Positions 5,776 to 14,316 of a stretch of DNA of 25,730 nucleotides are shown here, piece after piece. The notes under the pieces were generated by a model. That model worked only from the letters and a program-made list of their open reading frames with translations. It did no database searches and was not told the origin of the DNA. Where the stretch lies: NCBI GenBank assembly GCA_047610385.1, contig JBLGAC010000058.1, forward strand, positions 1 to 25,730. The letters are read 5' to 3'. How positions within the stretch are numbered: position 1 is the stretch's first letter; each line of letters opens with the position of its first letter. This stretch comes from JBOCEF01 sp047610385 (GTDB lineage: Bacteria > Pseudomonadota > Alphaproteobacteria > Rhodobacterales > Rhodobacteraceae). The position numbers and the translations under genes are program-made.

Positions 5776-6965
5776 CAGTTCGCCCCCCCCTTGCGCAATT
5801 CATTGAGCGGCAGATACGGCACAATGCCCTGCCCCTTGCCGTCAGCGCCTGAAATCGCATCGTCGATGATGATCTTGTCGACGCCGGCCAGCACGCGCTC
5901 CATGGTTTCGAGGTACAGACGCTTGCGGGTCACGTCTTTGGCCTGTGCGTATTCGTCATAGACCGAGATGAAGCGCGCTGCCTCACCCTCAGCTTCGTTG
6001 ACGACTTGGGCAGAATAAGCTTCGGCTTCCTGCACCTGCTGGGCAGCTTCACCGCGGGCCTGGGCCAGACGCTGGTTGGCGTAGGCTTCGGCCTGCTTTT
6101 CCGACTTGTCGCGATCCTGCGCAGCGGCCTGCACATCACGGAAGGAATCGATCACCTGGATGGGCGGATCGGCCTTATCGAAGTTCAGCCGCTTGATGCT
6201 GACGCCCGATTGATAGCTGTCGAGCGTGGCCTGGATCACTTCCTGCACTTCGACGGAAACGATCTCACGGTCGCGGTTGAGGATCGGCTTCAGCTCAGAC
6301 CGGCCAATAACCTCACGCATTGCCGATTCAGACACCGCGCGGATGGTGGCGTCAGGCTCAGCAAGGTTGAACAGGAATTTTGCCGGGTCCGAGATGTTCC
6401 AGACAACCTGGAAATCAATGTCGACGATGTTTTCGTCGCCGGTCAGCATCAGCCCGGTGTCGGCGCTGCGATTTCTGACCAGCGCGCTTGCCGGCTCTTC
6501 GCCGATGTTGATGATGTTTTCGCGGGTGACGGGCAGCTTTTCATAGGTGACCACCGGCCACGGCGCAAAATTCAGGCCAGATTCCTGGATCCCGTATTCC
6601 TTGCCAAACATCAGCTCGACCGAACGTTCTTCAGGCGCAACCGTGTAAACTGAGTTGAACACCCAAAAGCCGAACGCCGCGAGGGCAATCAGCCCCCAGC
6701 CAGCACGGCCGATGCCCTCAGTCGGGCCCGATCCGTCACCGCCGCCGCCGCCACTGCCGTCGCCACCGCCGAAGATCACCTTCAGCCTGTCGCGGCCTTG
6801 GCGCAGCAGTTCGTCCATGTCAGGGGCTTGCCCTCCCTGACCACCGCCGCCGCCGCCGCCATTGTTGCCGCCGCTGCCATTGTCGCCGCCGCTGCCCCAG
6901 GGGCCACCGCCCTTGTTGCCGTCGCCGCCGCCCCATGGGCCGCCGGGTTTATTGCTGAAAGGCAT
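5775..6965 (-). CDS. hflK: HflK, SPFH/band-7 partner of HflC
   Basis: This 396-residue partner of HflC in the FtsH-modulating complex starts with a cytoplasmic tail rich in Gly (residues 7-48 and again 66-80, many G-G-G and G-G-P-W-G units). A single membrane helix follows (about 88-108), then the SPFH domain from T-V-A-P-E-E-R-S-V-E, and an Ala/Glu/Gln-rich coiled coil. I chose the start M-P-F-S-N-K-P-G-G-P-W at 6965, the classical HflK N-terminus; GGAGG lies 12 bases upstream, a longish spacing. The frame stays open further upstream to 7100, but that stretch crosses the gor terminator and is not protein-like. A 6-bp hairpin (6991-7006) lies in the leader. The stop overlaps the hflC ATG by one base. 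Confidence 0.95.
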   Translation of the reverse strand: MPFSNKPGGPWGGGDGNKGGGPWGSGGDNGSGGNNGGGGGGGQGGQAPDMDELLRQGRDRLKVIFGGGDGSGGGGGDGSGPTEGIGRAGWGLIALAAFGFWVFNSVYTVAPEERSVELMFGKEYGIQESGLNFAPWPVVTYEKLPVTRENIINIGEEPASALVRNRSADTGLMLTGDENIVDIDFQVVWNISDPAKFLFNLAEPDATIRAVSESAMREVIGRSELKPILNRDREIVSVEVQEVIQATLDSYQSGVSIKRLNFDKADPPIQVIDSFRDVQAAAQDRDKSEKQAEAYANQRLAQARGEAAQQVQEAEAYSAQVVNEAEGEAARFISVYDEYAQAKDVTRKRLYLETMERVLAGVDKIIIDDAISGADGKGQGIVPYLPLNELRKGGAN

Positions 6966-7064
6966 GTTGCGTCCGTTCCTCCTTGCCCGGTTCTCGTGAC
7001 CGAGAAGTGTGGTGCATCGGCGCTGGATCAAGACCCTGCGTCGCTGCGACCTGCTTTTCGGACC

Positions 7065-7107
7065 CTGACCTGTGGGGCGCGCAGGATTTGCGCGCCCCAC
7101 AGGTCAG
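7065..7107 (-). terminator. Terminator of gor overlapping its stop codon
   Basis: A perfect 19-bp stem (7065-7083 with 7089-7107) and 5-base loop. The proximal arm contains the gor TGA (7104-7106), so the hairpin begins inside the last codons. It should end the rpiA-gor transcript and separate it from hflK. No long T-run follows. Confidence 0.8.
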
Positions 7108-8456
7108 CGCACCGGGGTTTTCATGGTGACCAGTTCCTCTGCCGCCGTAGGATGTACAGCGACTGTCCGGTCAAAGTCTTCTTTGGTGGCGCCCATCTTC
7201 ATCGCGACGCCGGCCATCTGGATCATCTCGCCGGCCGCGGGGCCAACGATGTGGCAGCCAAGCACCTTGCGGGTGGCCTTGCACACGATCAACTTTGTCA
7301 GCATCCGCTCATCCCGCCCTGCAAGGATGTTTGCCATGGGTCGGAAAGCTGCGGAATACACCTCAATCGGGCCAAGGGCACGGGCTTCTTCCTCGCCCAT
7401 GCCGCAGGTGCCGATTTCGGGGCGGGTAAACACGGCGGTGGCGACCTGCGCATGGTCAGCCTTGGTCTTTTGCCCGCCGAACACCGTCTGTGCAAACGCC
7501 TGACCTTCACGGATCGCCACCGGGGTCAGAGCCATGCGGTCGGTCACATCCCCAACAGCCCAGATTGAGGGCACGTTGGTCTGCGAATACGCGTCCACCA
7601 GCACCTCGCCGCGGGGGCCAAGCTGAACGCCAGCCTTTTCCAGCCCCAGCCCTTCGGTGGCCGGAATGCGCCCGGTTGCATACATCACCACATCTGCCGG
7701 AACGGTCGTGCCATCCGACAACGTCACGGTGAAATCGCCGGGCCGCCCTTCGATGTTCGCCACATCAATCATGGTGCGCAGGTCGATGCCGCGCCCGCGC
7801 ATGGCATCGGCGACATGGGTGCGGACCTCATCATCAAAGCCGCGCAGCACTTGCCCGCCGCGATACACCTGCGTGACCTTGCTGCCGAGCCCGGCAAAGA
7901 TCCCGGCAAATTCACAGGCGATGTAGCCACCGCCAACGATCACGATGCGCGCGGGGCGCTCGGGCAGATCAAAAACCTCATTCGACGTGATCGCGTGGTG
8001 CGATCCCGGGAAATCGGGCACGAAAGGCGTGCCCCCGGTGGCGATCAGGATGTATTTGGCTGTGACCTCATGCCCGTGGCTGCCCAGATGCACGGTGTTC
8101 GCGCCGGTGACGGTCGCGCGGCAGCGGTGCAGCTCAACGCCTGAGGCTTCGAGATTGCGCGCATAAATCGCCTCAAGGCGCGTGATTTCTGCATCCTTGG
8201 CGCCGATCAGGCGCGGCCAGTCATGGGTCACGGCCCCGACAGTCCAGCCAAAGCCCGCCGCATCGTGGAACGCATCGGCAAAATCGGCCGCATAGACCAG
8301 CAGCTTTTTCGGCACACAGCCGCGGATCACGCAGGTGCCGCCGTAGCGGAATTCTTCAGCCGACGCGACGCGCGCACCGTGCGACGCCGCAACCCTGGCC
8401 GCACGCACGCCGCCCGAGCCGCCGCCGATCACAAAAAGATCGTAGTCGAATTCCAT
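7104..8456 (-). CDS. gor: Glutathione-disulfide reductase
   Basis: This 450-residue flavoprotein reduces oxidised glutathione with NADPH in the cytoplasm. The FAD-binding G-G-G-S-G-G is at 11-16. The redox-active pair Cys42 and Cys47 is in G-G-T-C-V-I-R-G-C-V-P-K-K. The pyridine-nucleotide fold V-I-V-G-G-G-Y-I-A-C-E-F lies near 175, and the C-terminal dimer-interface active-site H-P-T-A-A-E-E is at about 435-441. Within the disulfide reductase family the active-site context and C-terminus fit glutathione reductase better than lipoamide dehydrogenase or mercuric reductase. The start at 8456 has a G-rich (GGGGG) ribosome-binding site. It lies 81 bases after rpiA on the same strand and probably shares its transcript. 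This would join NADPH-related pentose metabolism with redox defence. Confidence 0.94.
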   Translation of the reverse strand: MEFDYDLFVIGGGSGGVRAARVAASHGARVASAEEFRYGGTCVIRGCVPKKLLVYAADFADAFHDAAGFGWTVGAVTHDWPRLIGAKDAEITRLEAIYARNLEASGVELHRCRATVTGANTVHLGSHGHEVTAKYILIATGGTPFVPDFPGSHHAITSNEVFDLPERPARIVIVGGGYIACEFAGIFAGLGSKVTQVYRGGQVLRGFDDEVRTHVADAMRGRGIDLRTMIDVANIEGRPGDFTVTLSDGTTVPADVVMYATGRIPATEGLGLEKAGVQLGPRGEVLVDAYSQTNVPSIWAVGDVTDRMALTPVAIREGQAFAQTVFGGQKTKADHAQVATAVFTRPEIGTCGMGEEEARALGPIEVYSAAFRPMANILAGRDERMLTKLIVCKATRKVLGCHIVGPAAGEMIQMAGVAMKMGATKEDFDRTVAVHPTAAEELVTMKTPVR

Positions 8457-8505
8457 GTAGCCCCCGTGGAGTTCAGACGCGCCGCCCGCACGCCAGCCTT
8501 TTTAT

Positions 8506-8526
8506 ATGCGGGCACCGGGCCCGCAT
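8506..8526. other. Hairpin in the rpiA-gor spacer
   Basis: An 8-bp perfect stem (8506-8513 with 8519-8526) with a 5-base loop, 12 bases after the rpiA stop. On the minus strand it is followed by an A-rich run, not T, so it is more likely an RNA-processing or stability element than a terminator. Confidence 0.4.
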
Positions 8527-8537
8527 GCAAAGGGCGC

Positions 8538-9275
8538 TCAGTGTTCGTCTTCGTCATCGTGATACACGATCACGTCAGCGGTGCCGTCTTCGTGGCCCAC
8601 GATCACCTCATCGGCGATGTTGATGAACAGGCCGTTGTCGACCACGCCCGCGATGCGGTTCAGGCTGTCGGCCATTTCCTCAGGCTCTCCGATGCGTTTG
8701 AGGTGCAGATCGATGATGAAATGCCCGCAATCGGTCATATATGGCGCGTCTTTGTTAAGCCTGAGCTGCGCAAGCCGCCCGTCGATATCCATGCTTTCGA
8801 GCATTTCTTCGATGATCGCCTTGGTGGTCTGCCAGCCAAAGGGCACCACCTCCACCGGCAGCGGAAATGCGCCCAGATGCTCAACCTGTTTGGTCGGGTC
8901 GGTCAGGATCACCACGCGATCAGACGCCGTGGCCACAATCTTTTCCTGCAACAGCGCCCCGCCGCCGCCTTTGATCAGGTTCAGTTCCTTGTCGAATTCG
9001 TCGGCACCGTCAAAGGTCATGTCAAGCCACCCGGCCTCATCCAGCGTGGTCAGCTTGATGCCCAGTTTTGCGGCCTGCTTGCCGGTGCGCAACGAGGTCG
9101 GCACCCCAACGATCTTAAGCTTTTCGCGCTTCACACGCTCAGCAAGCAGTTCGACGAACCATGCCGCCGTTGATCCGGTCCCGAGGCCGAGGCGCATCCC
9201 GTCCTCGACCATGTTCACGGCCTCCTGCGCGGCGGCACGTTTGGCGATGTCGGCGGCGGAAAGCTGAGCGGTCAT
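8538..9275 (-). CDS. rpiA: Ribose-5-phosphate isomerase A
   Basis: This 245-residue cytoplasmic enzyme interconverts ribose 5-phosphate and ribulose 5-phosphate in the pentose phosphate and Calvin pathways. Diagnostic motifs are G-L-G-T-G-S-T (30-36, phosphate binding), T-S-L-R-T (60-64), F-D-G-A-D-E (88-93, catalytic acid region) and K-G-G-G-G-A-L-L-Q-E-K (102-112). The C-terminus is strikingly acidic and His-rich (H-D-D-E-D-E-H). The ATG at 9275 is supported by GAAGGA five bases upstream. In-frame codons further up (to 9620) overlap the divergent sdaA region and are non-coding. A plausible promoter lies at 9346-9373. It is followed by gor on the same strand. Confidence 0.96.
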   Translation of the reverse strand: MTAQLSAADIAKRAAAQEAVNMVEDGMRLGLGTGSTAAWFVELLAERVKREKLKIVGVPTSLRTGKQAAKLGIKLTTLDEAGWLDMTFDGADEFDKELNLIKGGGGALLQEKIVATASDRVVILTDPTKQVEHLGAFPLPVEVVPFGWQTTKAIIEEMLESMDIDGRLAQLRLNKDAPYMTDCGHFIIDLHLKRIGEPEEMADSLNRIAGVVDNGLFINIADEVIVGHEDGTADVIVYHDDEDEH

Positions 9276-9345
9276 GACAGTCCTTCGGGGCGCTTTGGCC
9301 GCAAACCCCCGGTCGGGGTGCGGCGCGGGACAACGATTCGTCCCC

Positions 9346-9373
9346 GTTATACCGACTTTTACGCGCAGTTGAA
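9346..9373 (-). promoter_or_regulatory. Putative sigma-70-type promoter of rpiA-gor
   Basis: On the minus strand TTCAAC (-35, plus bases 9368-9373) and TATAAC (-10, 9346-9351) are separated by 16 bases. This lies about 70 bases upstream of the rpiA ATG, in the 288-base divergent spacer with sdaA. I see no equally good promoter for sdaA and nothing else in the spacer. Confidence 0.5.
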
Positions 9374-9563
9374 CCGCGCCCCTGCACCTGAGGGCGCGCG
9401 GCCGCGCAACACGGCGCCGCGGCGGCTGTGTCAACGCCCTGCCCGGGCCGGGGCGATGGCTAAGGGACCATGTCCTGTTTGTGCGCCGCCCTGTCGCATC
9501 CGCCCAGTGCCGCGTCCGCGAAACCGGGCAGTGTGCGCGGGTTCCAGCACAGGGCAGACCGGC

Positions 9564-10955
9564 ATGTTTCTCAGCGTTTTCGACATCTTCAAGATCGGCG
9601 TGGGGCCAAGCAGCTCTCATACCATGGGGCCGATGCTTGCCGCGGCGCGGTTCCTCGACGCCCTGCGCGGGGCCGAAGACCCGGTGCCCGGATCAGGCGC
9701 CCCGGCGGTTTTGCGCTGCACGCTGCACGGATCGCTGTCGCTGACCGGCAAGGGCCACGCCACCGACCGCGCGGTTCTGCTGGGCCTGTTGGGCTTTTCC
9801 CCCCAAACCATGGACCAGGTCGCCGCTGAGGCTGCGTTGACCCGTCTTGCGCGCGAACGCGTCGCCCATCCCGTCGGCCTGCCCCCAATGGGGCTGAGCG
9901 CGGAGGCCGTGATCTTTGACAAGGGCCCCGCCCTGCCCGGCCACCCCAACGCCATGACCCTTGAGGCGTTTGATGAAACCGGCGCCCTTGCCCAGCGGCA
10001 GATCTATTATTCGGTCGGCGGCGGCGCCGTGCTGACCGAGCGCGAAATGGCCCGCGACGAGGCCCATGCGCCGGTGGATGACGGCGTGCCCCACCCGTTC
10101 CGGTCCAGCGTGCAGATGCTGGCCATGGCCGCAAAAAGCGGGCTGAGCATCGCGCAGATGAAACGCGCGAACGAACTGGTCTTCATGGATGAGGCCACGC
10201 TTGATCGGCGGCTCGATGGGATATGGGAGGTGATGGAAACCTGCATGACCCACAGCCTGCTGCAAGAAGGTGAGCTGCCGGGCGGGCTGCGCCTGCCGCG
10301 CCGCGCCAAAAAGCTGCTGGAAAGGATGGAGGCCGAGCGGGGTCTGAACCGCGCCCCCCCCCATGCCGCCACCGATTGGCTGAGCCTTTATGCCATCGCG
10401 GTGAACGAAGAAAACGCCGCCGGGGGGCGCATTGTCACAGCCCCGACCATGGGGGCGGCGGGGGTGGTCCCGGCCTCGGTGAAATACTGGCTGGCCCATT
10501 GCCCCGGATCGCAGCCCGATGACGCGCGTGAAATGCTGCTGACCGCAGCGGCCATTGGCGGGCTGATCAAGTTCAACGCCTCAATTTCGGGCGCAGAGGT
10601 CGGCTGTCAGGGCGAGGTCGGATCGGCCAGCGCCATGGCCGCCGCCGCGCTTTGCGCCATCATGGGCGGCACCCCGCCACAGGTCGAAAACGCGGCTGAG
10701 ATCGCGCTAGAGCATCATCTGGGCATGACCTGCGATCCGATCCGCGGGCTGGTGCAGGCCCCGTGCATCGAACGCAACGGCATCGGCGCGGTCAAGGCGG
10801 TGACGGCGGCGTCGTTGGCGCTGCATGGCGATGGCGCGCATCTGGTGTCGCTGGACGCGTGCATCGAAACCATGCGCCAGACCGGGCGGGACATGGACAT
10901 GCGCTACAAGGAAACCTCACTGGGGGGACTGGCCGTCAACCTGCCCGAATGCTGA
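9564..10955 (+). CDS. sdaA: L-serine ammonia-lyase (serine dehydratase), iron-sulfur type
   Basis: This 463-residue enzyme deaminates L-serine to pyruvate and ammonia. It is the single-chain [4Fe-4S] type: a beta domain at the N-terminus (G-P-S-S-S-H-T-M-G-P, residues 14-23, substrate/regulatory region) and an alpha catalytic domain. Cys348, Cys390 and Cys401 match in spacing the three cluster ligands of E. coli SdaA. The last residue is Cys463 (N-L-P-E-C), which in the Legionella enzyme inserts into the active site as a cluster ligand. The start at 9564 gives the normal M-F-L-S-V-F-D-I-F-K-I-G-V-G-P N-terminus; the ribosome-binding site (AGGG) is weak. It is divergent from rpiA and converges with the thiamine pyrophosphokinase gene, the stops being 38 bases apart. 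Confidence 0.96.
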   Translation: MFLSVFDIFKIGVGPSSSHTMGPMLAAARFLDALRGAEDPVPGSGAPAVLRCTLHGSLSLTGKGHATDRAVLLGLLGFSPQTMDQVAAEAALTRLARERVAHPVGLPPMGLSAEAVIFDKGPALPGHPNAMTLEAFDETGALAQRQIYYSVGGGAVLTEREMARDEAHAPVDDGVPHPFRSSVQMLAMAAKSGLSIAQMKRANELVFMDEATLDRRLDGIWEVMETCMTHSLLQEGELPGGLRLPRRAKKLLERMEAERGLNRAPPHAATDWLSLYAIAVNEENAAGGRIVTAPTMGAAGVVPASVKYWLAHCPGSQPDDAREMLLTAAAIGGLIKFNASISGAEVGCQGEVGSASAMAAAALCAIMGGTPPQVENAAEIALEHHLGMTCDPIRGLVQAPCIERNGIGAVKAVTAASLALHGDGAHLVSLDACIETMRQTGRDMDMRYKETSLGGLAVNLPEC

Positions 10956-10993
10956 ACCGCGCGCGGCGCATCGCCTAAAAGTGGCGGCGTGCG

Positions 10994-11692
10994 TCAGCCC
11001 CAGCGGCCTGCGTCCGGGGCGGTCAGGCTGTCCAGCAATTGGGGCAAAAATCGCCGCGCCACCAGCGCGATCATGCCGGGGGCGTCGGTGCTGACCGCCA
11101 CCGCAGCCCCCACCGCGCGGTTTGATGTGCCGATCCACGTCCCCGGCCGGAACGCCATCCCTGTCACCGGCCATTCCAGCCCGGCGCACCCGGTCGCGCG
11201 CACTGGCACCATCGGGAACAGGGATATGCGCGCGCCCGGGTCGACCGCCATCGTCCAACGGGGCGGCAACAGGGCGACCGCGTCTTCATCCCCAAGCAGC
11301 ACCACCACGCGGCCCGGATGGCGCATCAGCGCATGAAGCGCGGCAAGGCTGTGGTCCAGCCGCCCGTCCAGAAACCCCACGCCCACGGTCAGCGGCGCGC
11401 GGGTCAGGCGCAGGCATTTCTCCAGATCCGTGCTCATCTGATCGGTCAGATGGATGAACCGCGGCCCCAGCCGGGCGCGCCACGCGGCCGGATCGGCCAC
11501 CGAATCCATATCGCCGATCACCGCATCGGGCAGCGAAAGCCCTTCGGCCAGCCACTGGTCCGCGCCGCCATCGGCGGCCACCACGGCGCGGGTTAAGGCG
11601 CCGACTTCGGCAATCGCGCCGCGGGGCAACGGCGCGCCGCCGACCAGCAGCAGCCCGGCATCAAACACCAACGGCGCGGGATCGCCTTGCAT
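10994..11692 (-). CDS. Thiamine pyrophosphokinase
   Basis: This 232-residue protein transfers pyrophosphate from ATP to thiamine, giving the cofactor ThDP in the cytoplasm. Family motifs are visible in order: D-G-G-A-D (41-45), G-D-M-D-S (60-64, metal/ATP binding), S-T-D-L-E-K-C (87-93) and G-F-L-D-G-R-L-D-H (106-114). The C-terminal half forms the thiamine-binding beta sandwich; W-I-G-T-S-N-R (about residue 190) matches the conserved G-x-S-N end. The gene begins 3 bases after the stop of the GST gene (TGA-AGG-ATG), so the two form a leftward operon. The ribosome-binding site probably lies within the end of the GST gene. Naming in this family varies (thiN, tnr3, TPK), so no symbol is given. 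Confidence 0.9.
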   Translation of the reverse strand: MQGDPAPLVFDAGLLLVGGAPLPRGAIAEVGALTRAVVAADGGADQWLAEGLSLPDAVIGDMDSVADPAAWRARLGPRFIHLTDQMSTDLEKCLRLTRAPLTVGVGFLDGRLDHSLAALHALMRHPGRVVVLLGDEDAVALLPPRWTMAVDPGARISLFPMVPVRATGCAGLEWPVTGMAFRPGTWIGTSNRAVGAAVAVSTDAPGMIALVARRFLPQLLDSLTAPDAGRWG

Positions 11693-11695
11693 CCT

Positions 11696-12337
11696 TCAGC
11701 GCTTGGCGGGAAAAGCGAAGCATGGCATCGCCTGCATGCGCGCGCGCCAGTCCAGCAGCGCGGTCATGTCGGCCGGAACGGCGATTTTCGTCACCCGCAT
11801 GAAATCGACCGTGATGTTCGCGGTGATGTCAGCGACTGAGAACACCTCTCCGCCAAAGAACGGGGTTTTCGACAGCCGCGCATTCAACATCGCAAGACCC
11901 TTGAGCACGCGGGCCCGGTTGGCCTTGGCCCATTCGGGGACCTGATCCTCCAGGCCTGCCATCGCCGGGTGGGAATGGCGGAACACCGCCGCCACCGGGA
12001 TCAGCAATTCGAATTCCGCACGGCGCTGCCACATCTCAATCTGAGCGGTTTCCAGCGCGTCGCGTCCGAACATCGGGTTTTCGGGAAACAGCGCCTCAAG
12101 GTACCGGCAGATCGCGATGCTCTCGGTCAGGTATTCGCCGGTTTCCAGCTCCAGCGCCGGGATCACCGGGCGGCCTGCCTTGGCGACGTATTCGGGCGCG
12201 TAATGGGCGCGCACCCCCATGTCATATTCGACCATCGGCAGCTTCAGGCCCTTATGCGCCATGAAGGCCAGCACCCGGCGCGGGTTCGGCGCGGTTGAAA
12301 CGGTGTGCAGGCGCACGGGCTGCGGCAGGTCGGTCAT
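11696..12337 (-). CDS. Glutathione S-transferase family protein
   Basis: This 213-residue protein has the two GST domains. The N-terminal thioredoxin-like fold contains the cis-Pro region R-P-V-I-P-A-L-E-L (about 56-64) and the glutathione-binding T-E-S-I-A-I-C-R-Y-L (70-79). The all-helical C-terminal domain carries F-G-G-E-V-F-S-V-A-D-I-T-A-N at about 165-178, where the Asp is the N-capping residue typical of GSTs. An N-terminal S-T-A-P-N-P-R-R segment could supply the catalytic Ser, so this looks like a Ser-type rather than Tyr-type enzyme. The substrate is unknown. It is first in a two-gene leftward operon with thiamine pyrophosphokinase and divergent, across 160 bases, from the Ldh-family gene. 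No clear promoter elements are recognised in that spacer. Confidence 0.88.
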   Translation of the reverse strand: MTDLPQPVRLHTVSTAPNPRRVLAFMAHKGLKLPMVEYDMGVRAHYAPEYVAKAGRPVIPALELETGEYLTESIAICRYLEALFPENPMFGRDALETAQIEMWQRRAEFELLIPVAAVFRHSHPAMAGLEDQVPEWAKANRARVLKGLAMLNARLSKTPFFGGEVFSVADITANITVDFMRVTKIAVPADMTALLDWRARMQAMPCFAFPAKR

Positions 12338-12497
12338 GGCGATGGGCTCCGGTCATCAAAGGGGGAGGTGTCCCCAAGCCGCGCAAGACTGCACCGCAAC
12401 CGGGCCCAAGAAAACCCCCGCCGCACAGTTGCCCATGGCGCAGGCGCGCCGGGTCATGCTTGATGGCCGCGGACCAGATTGCCGAAGGACCGCGCCC

Positions 12498-13535
12498 ATG
12501 CACGCTGACACGACCACCCTGACCTTGCCGCAGGCTGAGGCCCTTGCCGCCCGCGCCCTGCGCGCCGCGCGCACCAGCGAGGCCGCCGCCGCCAGCACCG
12601 CCCGCGCCCTGACCTGCGCTGAGGCTGACGGCCATGGCGGCCACGGCCTGTCGCGCATCCCGTCCTACGCAGCCCAAAGCCTGAGCGGCAAGGTGAACGG
12701 CCATGCCGCCCCGACCATGACCCAGATCGCGCCCGCCGCCTTGCGCGTTGATGCGGGCCACGGGTTCGCGTTTCCGGCCTTTGATCTGCTGCTGCCCGAA
12801 CTGGCCGCGCTGGCGGCCAAGTGCGGCATCGCCGTTGGCACCATCATCCATTCGCATCATTTCGGCGTCGCTGGCGCCCATGCTGAGGCTTTGGCCACCA
12901 TGGGCTGCGTTGCGCTGGTGTTCGGCAACGCGCCAAAAGCCATGGCGCCTTGGGGATCGACCACGCCAATCCTTGGCACCAACCCGATCGCCTTTGCCGC
13001 GCCGATGCCTGATGGCCCGCCTTTGGTGATCGATCTGGCGACCTCTGCCGTGGCGCGGGGCAAGATCCTGGCCGCGCGTGAGGCAGGTGCAACCTCGATC
13101 CCCGAAGGCTGGGCGCTGGGCCCTGACGGCCAGCCCACCACCGACCCCGCCACCGCGCTGGCGGGCACGGTCGCGCCTGCGGGCGGGGCCAAAGGTGCAG
13201 CATTGGGCCTGATGGTGGAGATCCTGTCCGCCTGCCTCGCCGGCGGCGCGCTGGGCGTGGAGGCATCGTCCCTGTTTGACGGCGACGGCCCCGCGCCCGA
13301 TCTGGCCCAGACCGTGATCGCGATGCACCCCGCAACCCTGTCGGGCGGTGCCTTTGCCGGGCGGATGACCGCGCTCGCCCACGCCTATGCCGGGGCTGAG
13401 GGCGCGCGCCTTCCCGGCCTTCGCCGCCTGACCGCCCGCGCACGCGCTGAGGCCAGCGGGGTCGCCCTGCCCGCCTCGCTTTTGGCCCGCATTCATGCTA
13501 TCGCCGACCAAGATCAAGGCGTGTTGAGGACCTGA
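12498..13535 (+). CDS. Ldh-family (malate/L-lactate/ureidoglycolate-type) NAD(P)-dependent oxidoreductase
   Basis: This 345-residue protein belongs to the Ldh_2 family, which is unrelated to classical lactate dehydrogenase and includes malate, sulfolactate, ureidoglycolate and delta-1-pyrroline/piperideine-2-carboxylate reductases. Signature features are H-G-L-S-R (49-53), the catalytic-site I-I-H-S-H-H-F-G (116-123) and the nucleotide-binding G-T-N-P-I-A-F-A-A-P (about 159-168). The ATG at 12498 has GAAGGA ten bases upstream; an open frame further upstream is not protein-like and overlaps the GST promoter region. It is the first gene of a tight operon, with the FAH-family gene starting one base after its stop. 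The specific substrate cannot be told from sequence. Confidence 0.88.
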   Translation: MHADTTTLTLPQAEALAARALRAARTSEAAAASTARALTCAEADGHGGHGLSRIPSYAAQSLSGKVNGHAAPTMTQIAPAALRVDAGHGFAFPAFDLLLPELAALAAKCGIAVGTIIHSHHFGVAGAHAEALATMGCVALVFGNAPKAMAPWGSTTPILGTNPIAFAAPMPDGPPLVIDLATSAVARGKILAAREAGATSIPEGWALGPDGQPTTDPATALAGTVAPAGGAKGAALGLMVEILSACLAGGALGVEASSLFDGDGPAPDLAQTVIAMHPATLSGGAFAGRMTALAHAYAGAEGARLPGLRRLTARARAEASGVALPASLLARIHAIADQDQGVLRT

Positions 13536-13536
13536 T

Positions 13537-14310
13537 ATGACCGATGAAACCTCCACCCCGGCCGCCCGGATCGCAGCCCAGATCGACGCCCGCGCAGACT
13601 TTGTTGATTGCGGCGCGGCGCTGGCGGACATTGATGCGGCTTATGACGCGCAGGACGCCGTGCGCGCGATCCTCGGGCCCTGCCGCGGCGGGCTGGCCGG
13701 GCGCAAGATCGCGTGGAACGGACCGGGCCAAGCCGACGCGCTGGGGCTGCCCGGCCCGGCCATCGCGCCGCTATATGGCGCGCTGGTGCAGGCATCGCCC
13801 GCCACGCTGACCACCGCGGATTGGTCCACGTTTTTCTTTGAGCCTGAGATCGCCGCCGTGCTGGGCACCGACATCGCGCCGCGCCCCGAAGGCTACGCGC
13901 CCGGCGACATGGCACCGCTGATCGCCCGCCTGCACCCCGCGTTTGAACTGATGGACCGCCGCCGCGCCGACAACCCCGCCCCGTTCGCGGCCATCGCCAA
14001 CGGGGTCTTCAACGAAGGGCTGGTGCTGGGCGGCCCCGGCGCGGCGCCGGGCGATGTGGATGTCGCTGGTCTTCATTCCACCGTGCGCCTGAACGGCGAT
14101 GTGATCCTGTCCAAAACCGGCGCCGCCCCGATGCACCCCTATGAGGCCGCTGCCCGCATCGCGACCCATGCCTCAGCGCGCGGGGAAACCCTGCGCGCGG
14201 GCGACATTTTGCTGTGCGGCACCCATCTGCCGCCCCAGGCCGAACCGGGCCCCGCCACGCTGGAATTCGATCTTGGCCCCCTTGGGTCCGTCAAGCTGGA
14301 GCTGATCTGA
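13537..14310 (+). CDS. 2-keto-4-pentenoate hydratase/FAH-superfamily protein (MhpD-like)
   Basis: This 257-residue protein has the fold and metal ligands of 2-hydroxypenta-2,4-dienoate hydratases and 4-oxalocrotonate decarboxylases. The pair Glu102-x-Glu104 in F-F-F-E-P-E-I-A-A-V and Glu137 in H-P-A-F-E-L-M-D match the E-x-E...E metal site of MhpD. N-G-V-F-N-E-G-L-V-L-G (about 155-165) and a late G-D-I-L-L-C-G-T-H (about 230) are also typical. Such enzymes normally act in aromatic meta-cleavage, but no other pathway gene is present. Partnership with the upstream dehydrogenase suggests a 2-oxo acid or hydroxy acid substrate. GAGG upstream of the ATG lies within the end of the Ldh gene, one base before this start, so translation is coupled. 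Confidence 0.85.
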   Translation: MTDETSTPAARIAAQIDARADFVDCGAALADIDAAYDAQDAVRAILGPCRGGLAGRKIAWNGPGQADALGLPGPAIAPLYGALVQASPATLTTADWSTFFFEPEIAAVLGTDIAPRPEGYAPGDMAPLIARLHPAFELMDRRRADNPAPFAAIANGVFNEGLVLGGPGAAPGDVDVAGLHSTVRLNGDVILSKTGAAPMHPYEAAARIATHASARGETLRAGDILLCGTHLPPQAEPGPATLEFDLGPLGSVKLELI

Positions 14311-14316
14311 CCCCCC

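Noticed and set aside
6700..6960. Tandem GGN repeats near the hflK start, considered as a microsatellite or CRISPR-like array
   Set aside because: They encode the Gly-rich N-terminal tail normal for HflK. The units are irregular and there are no spacers.
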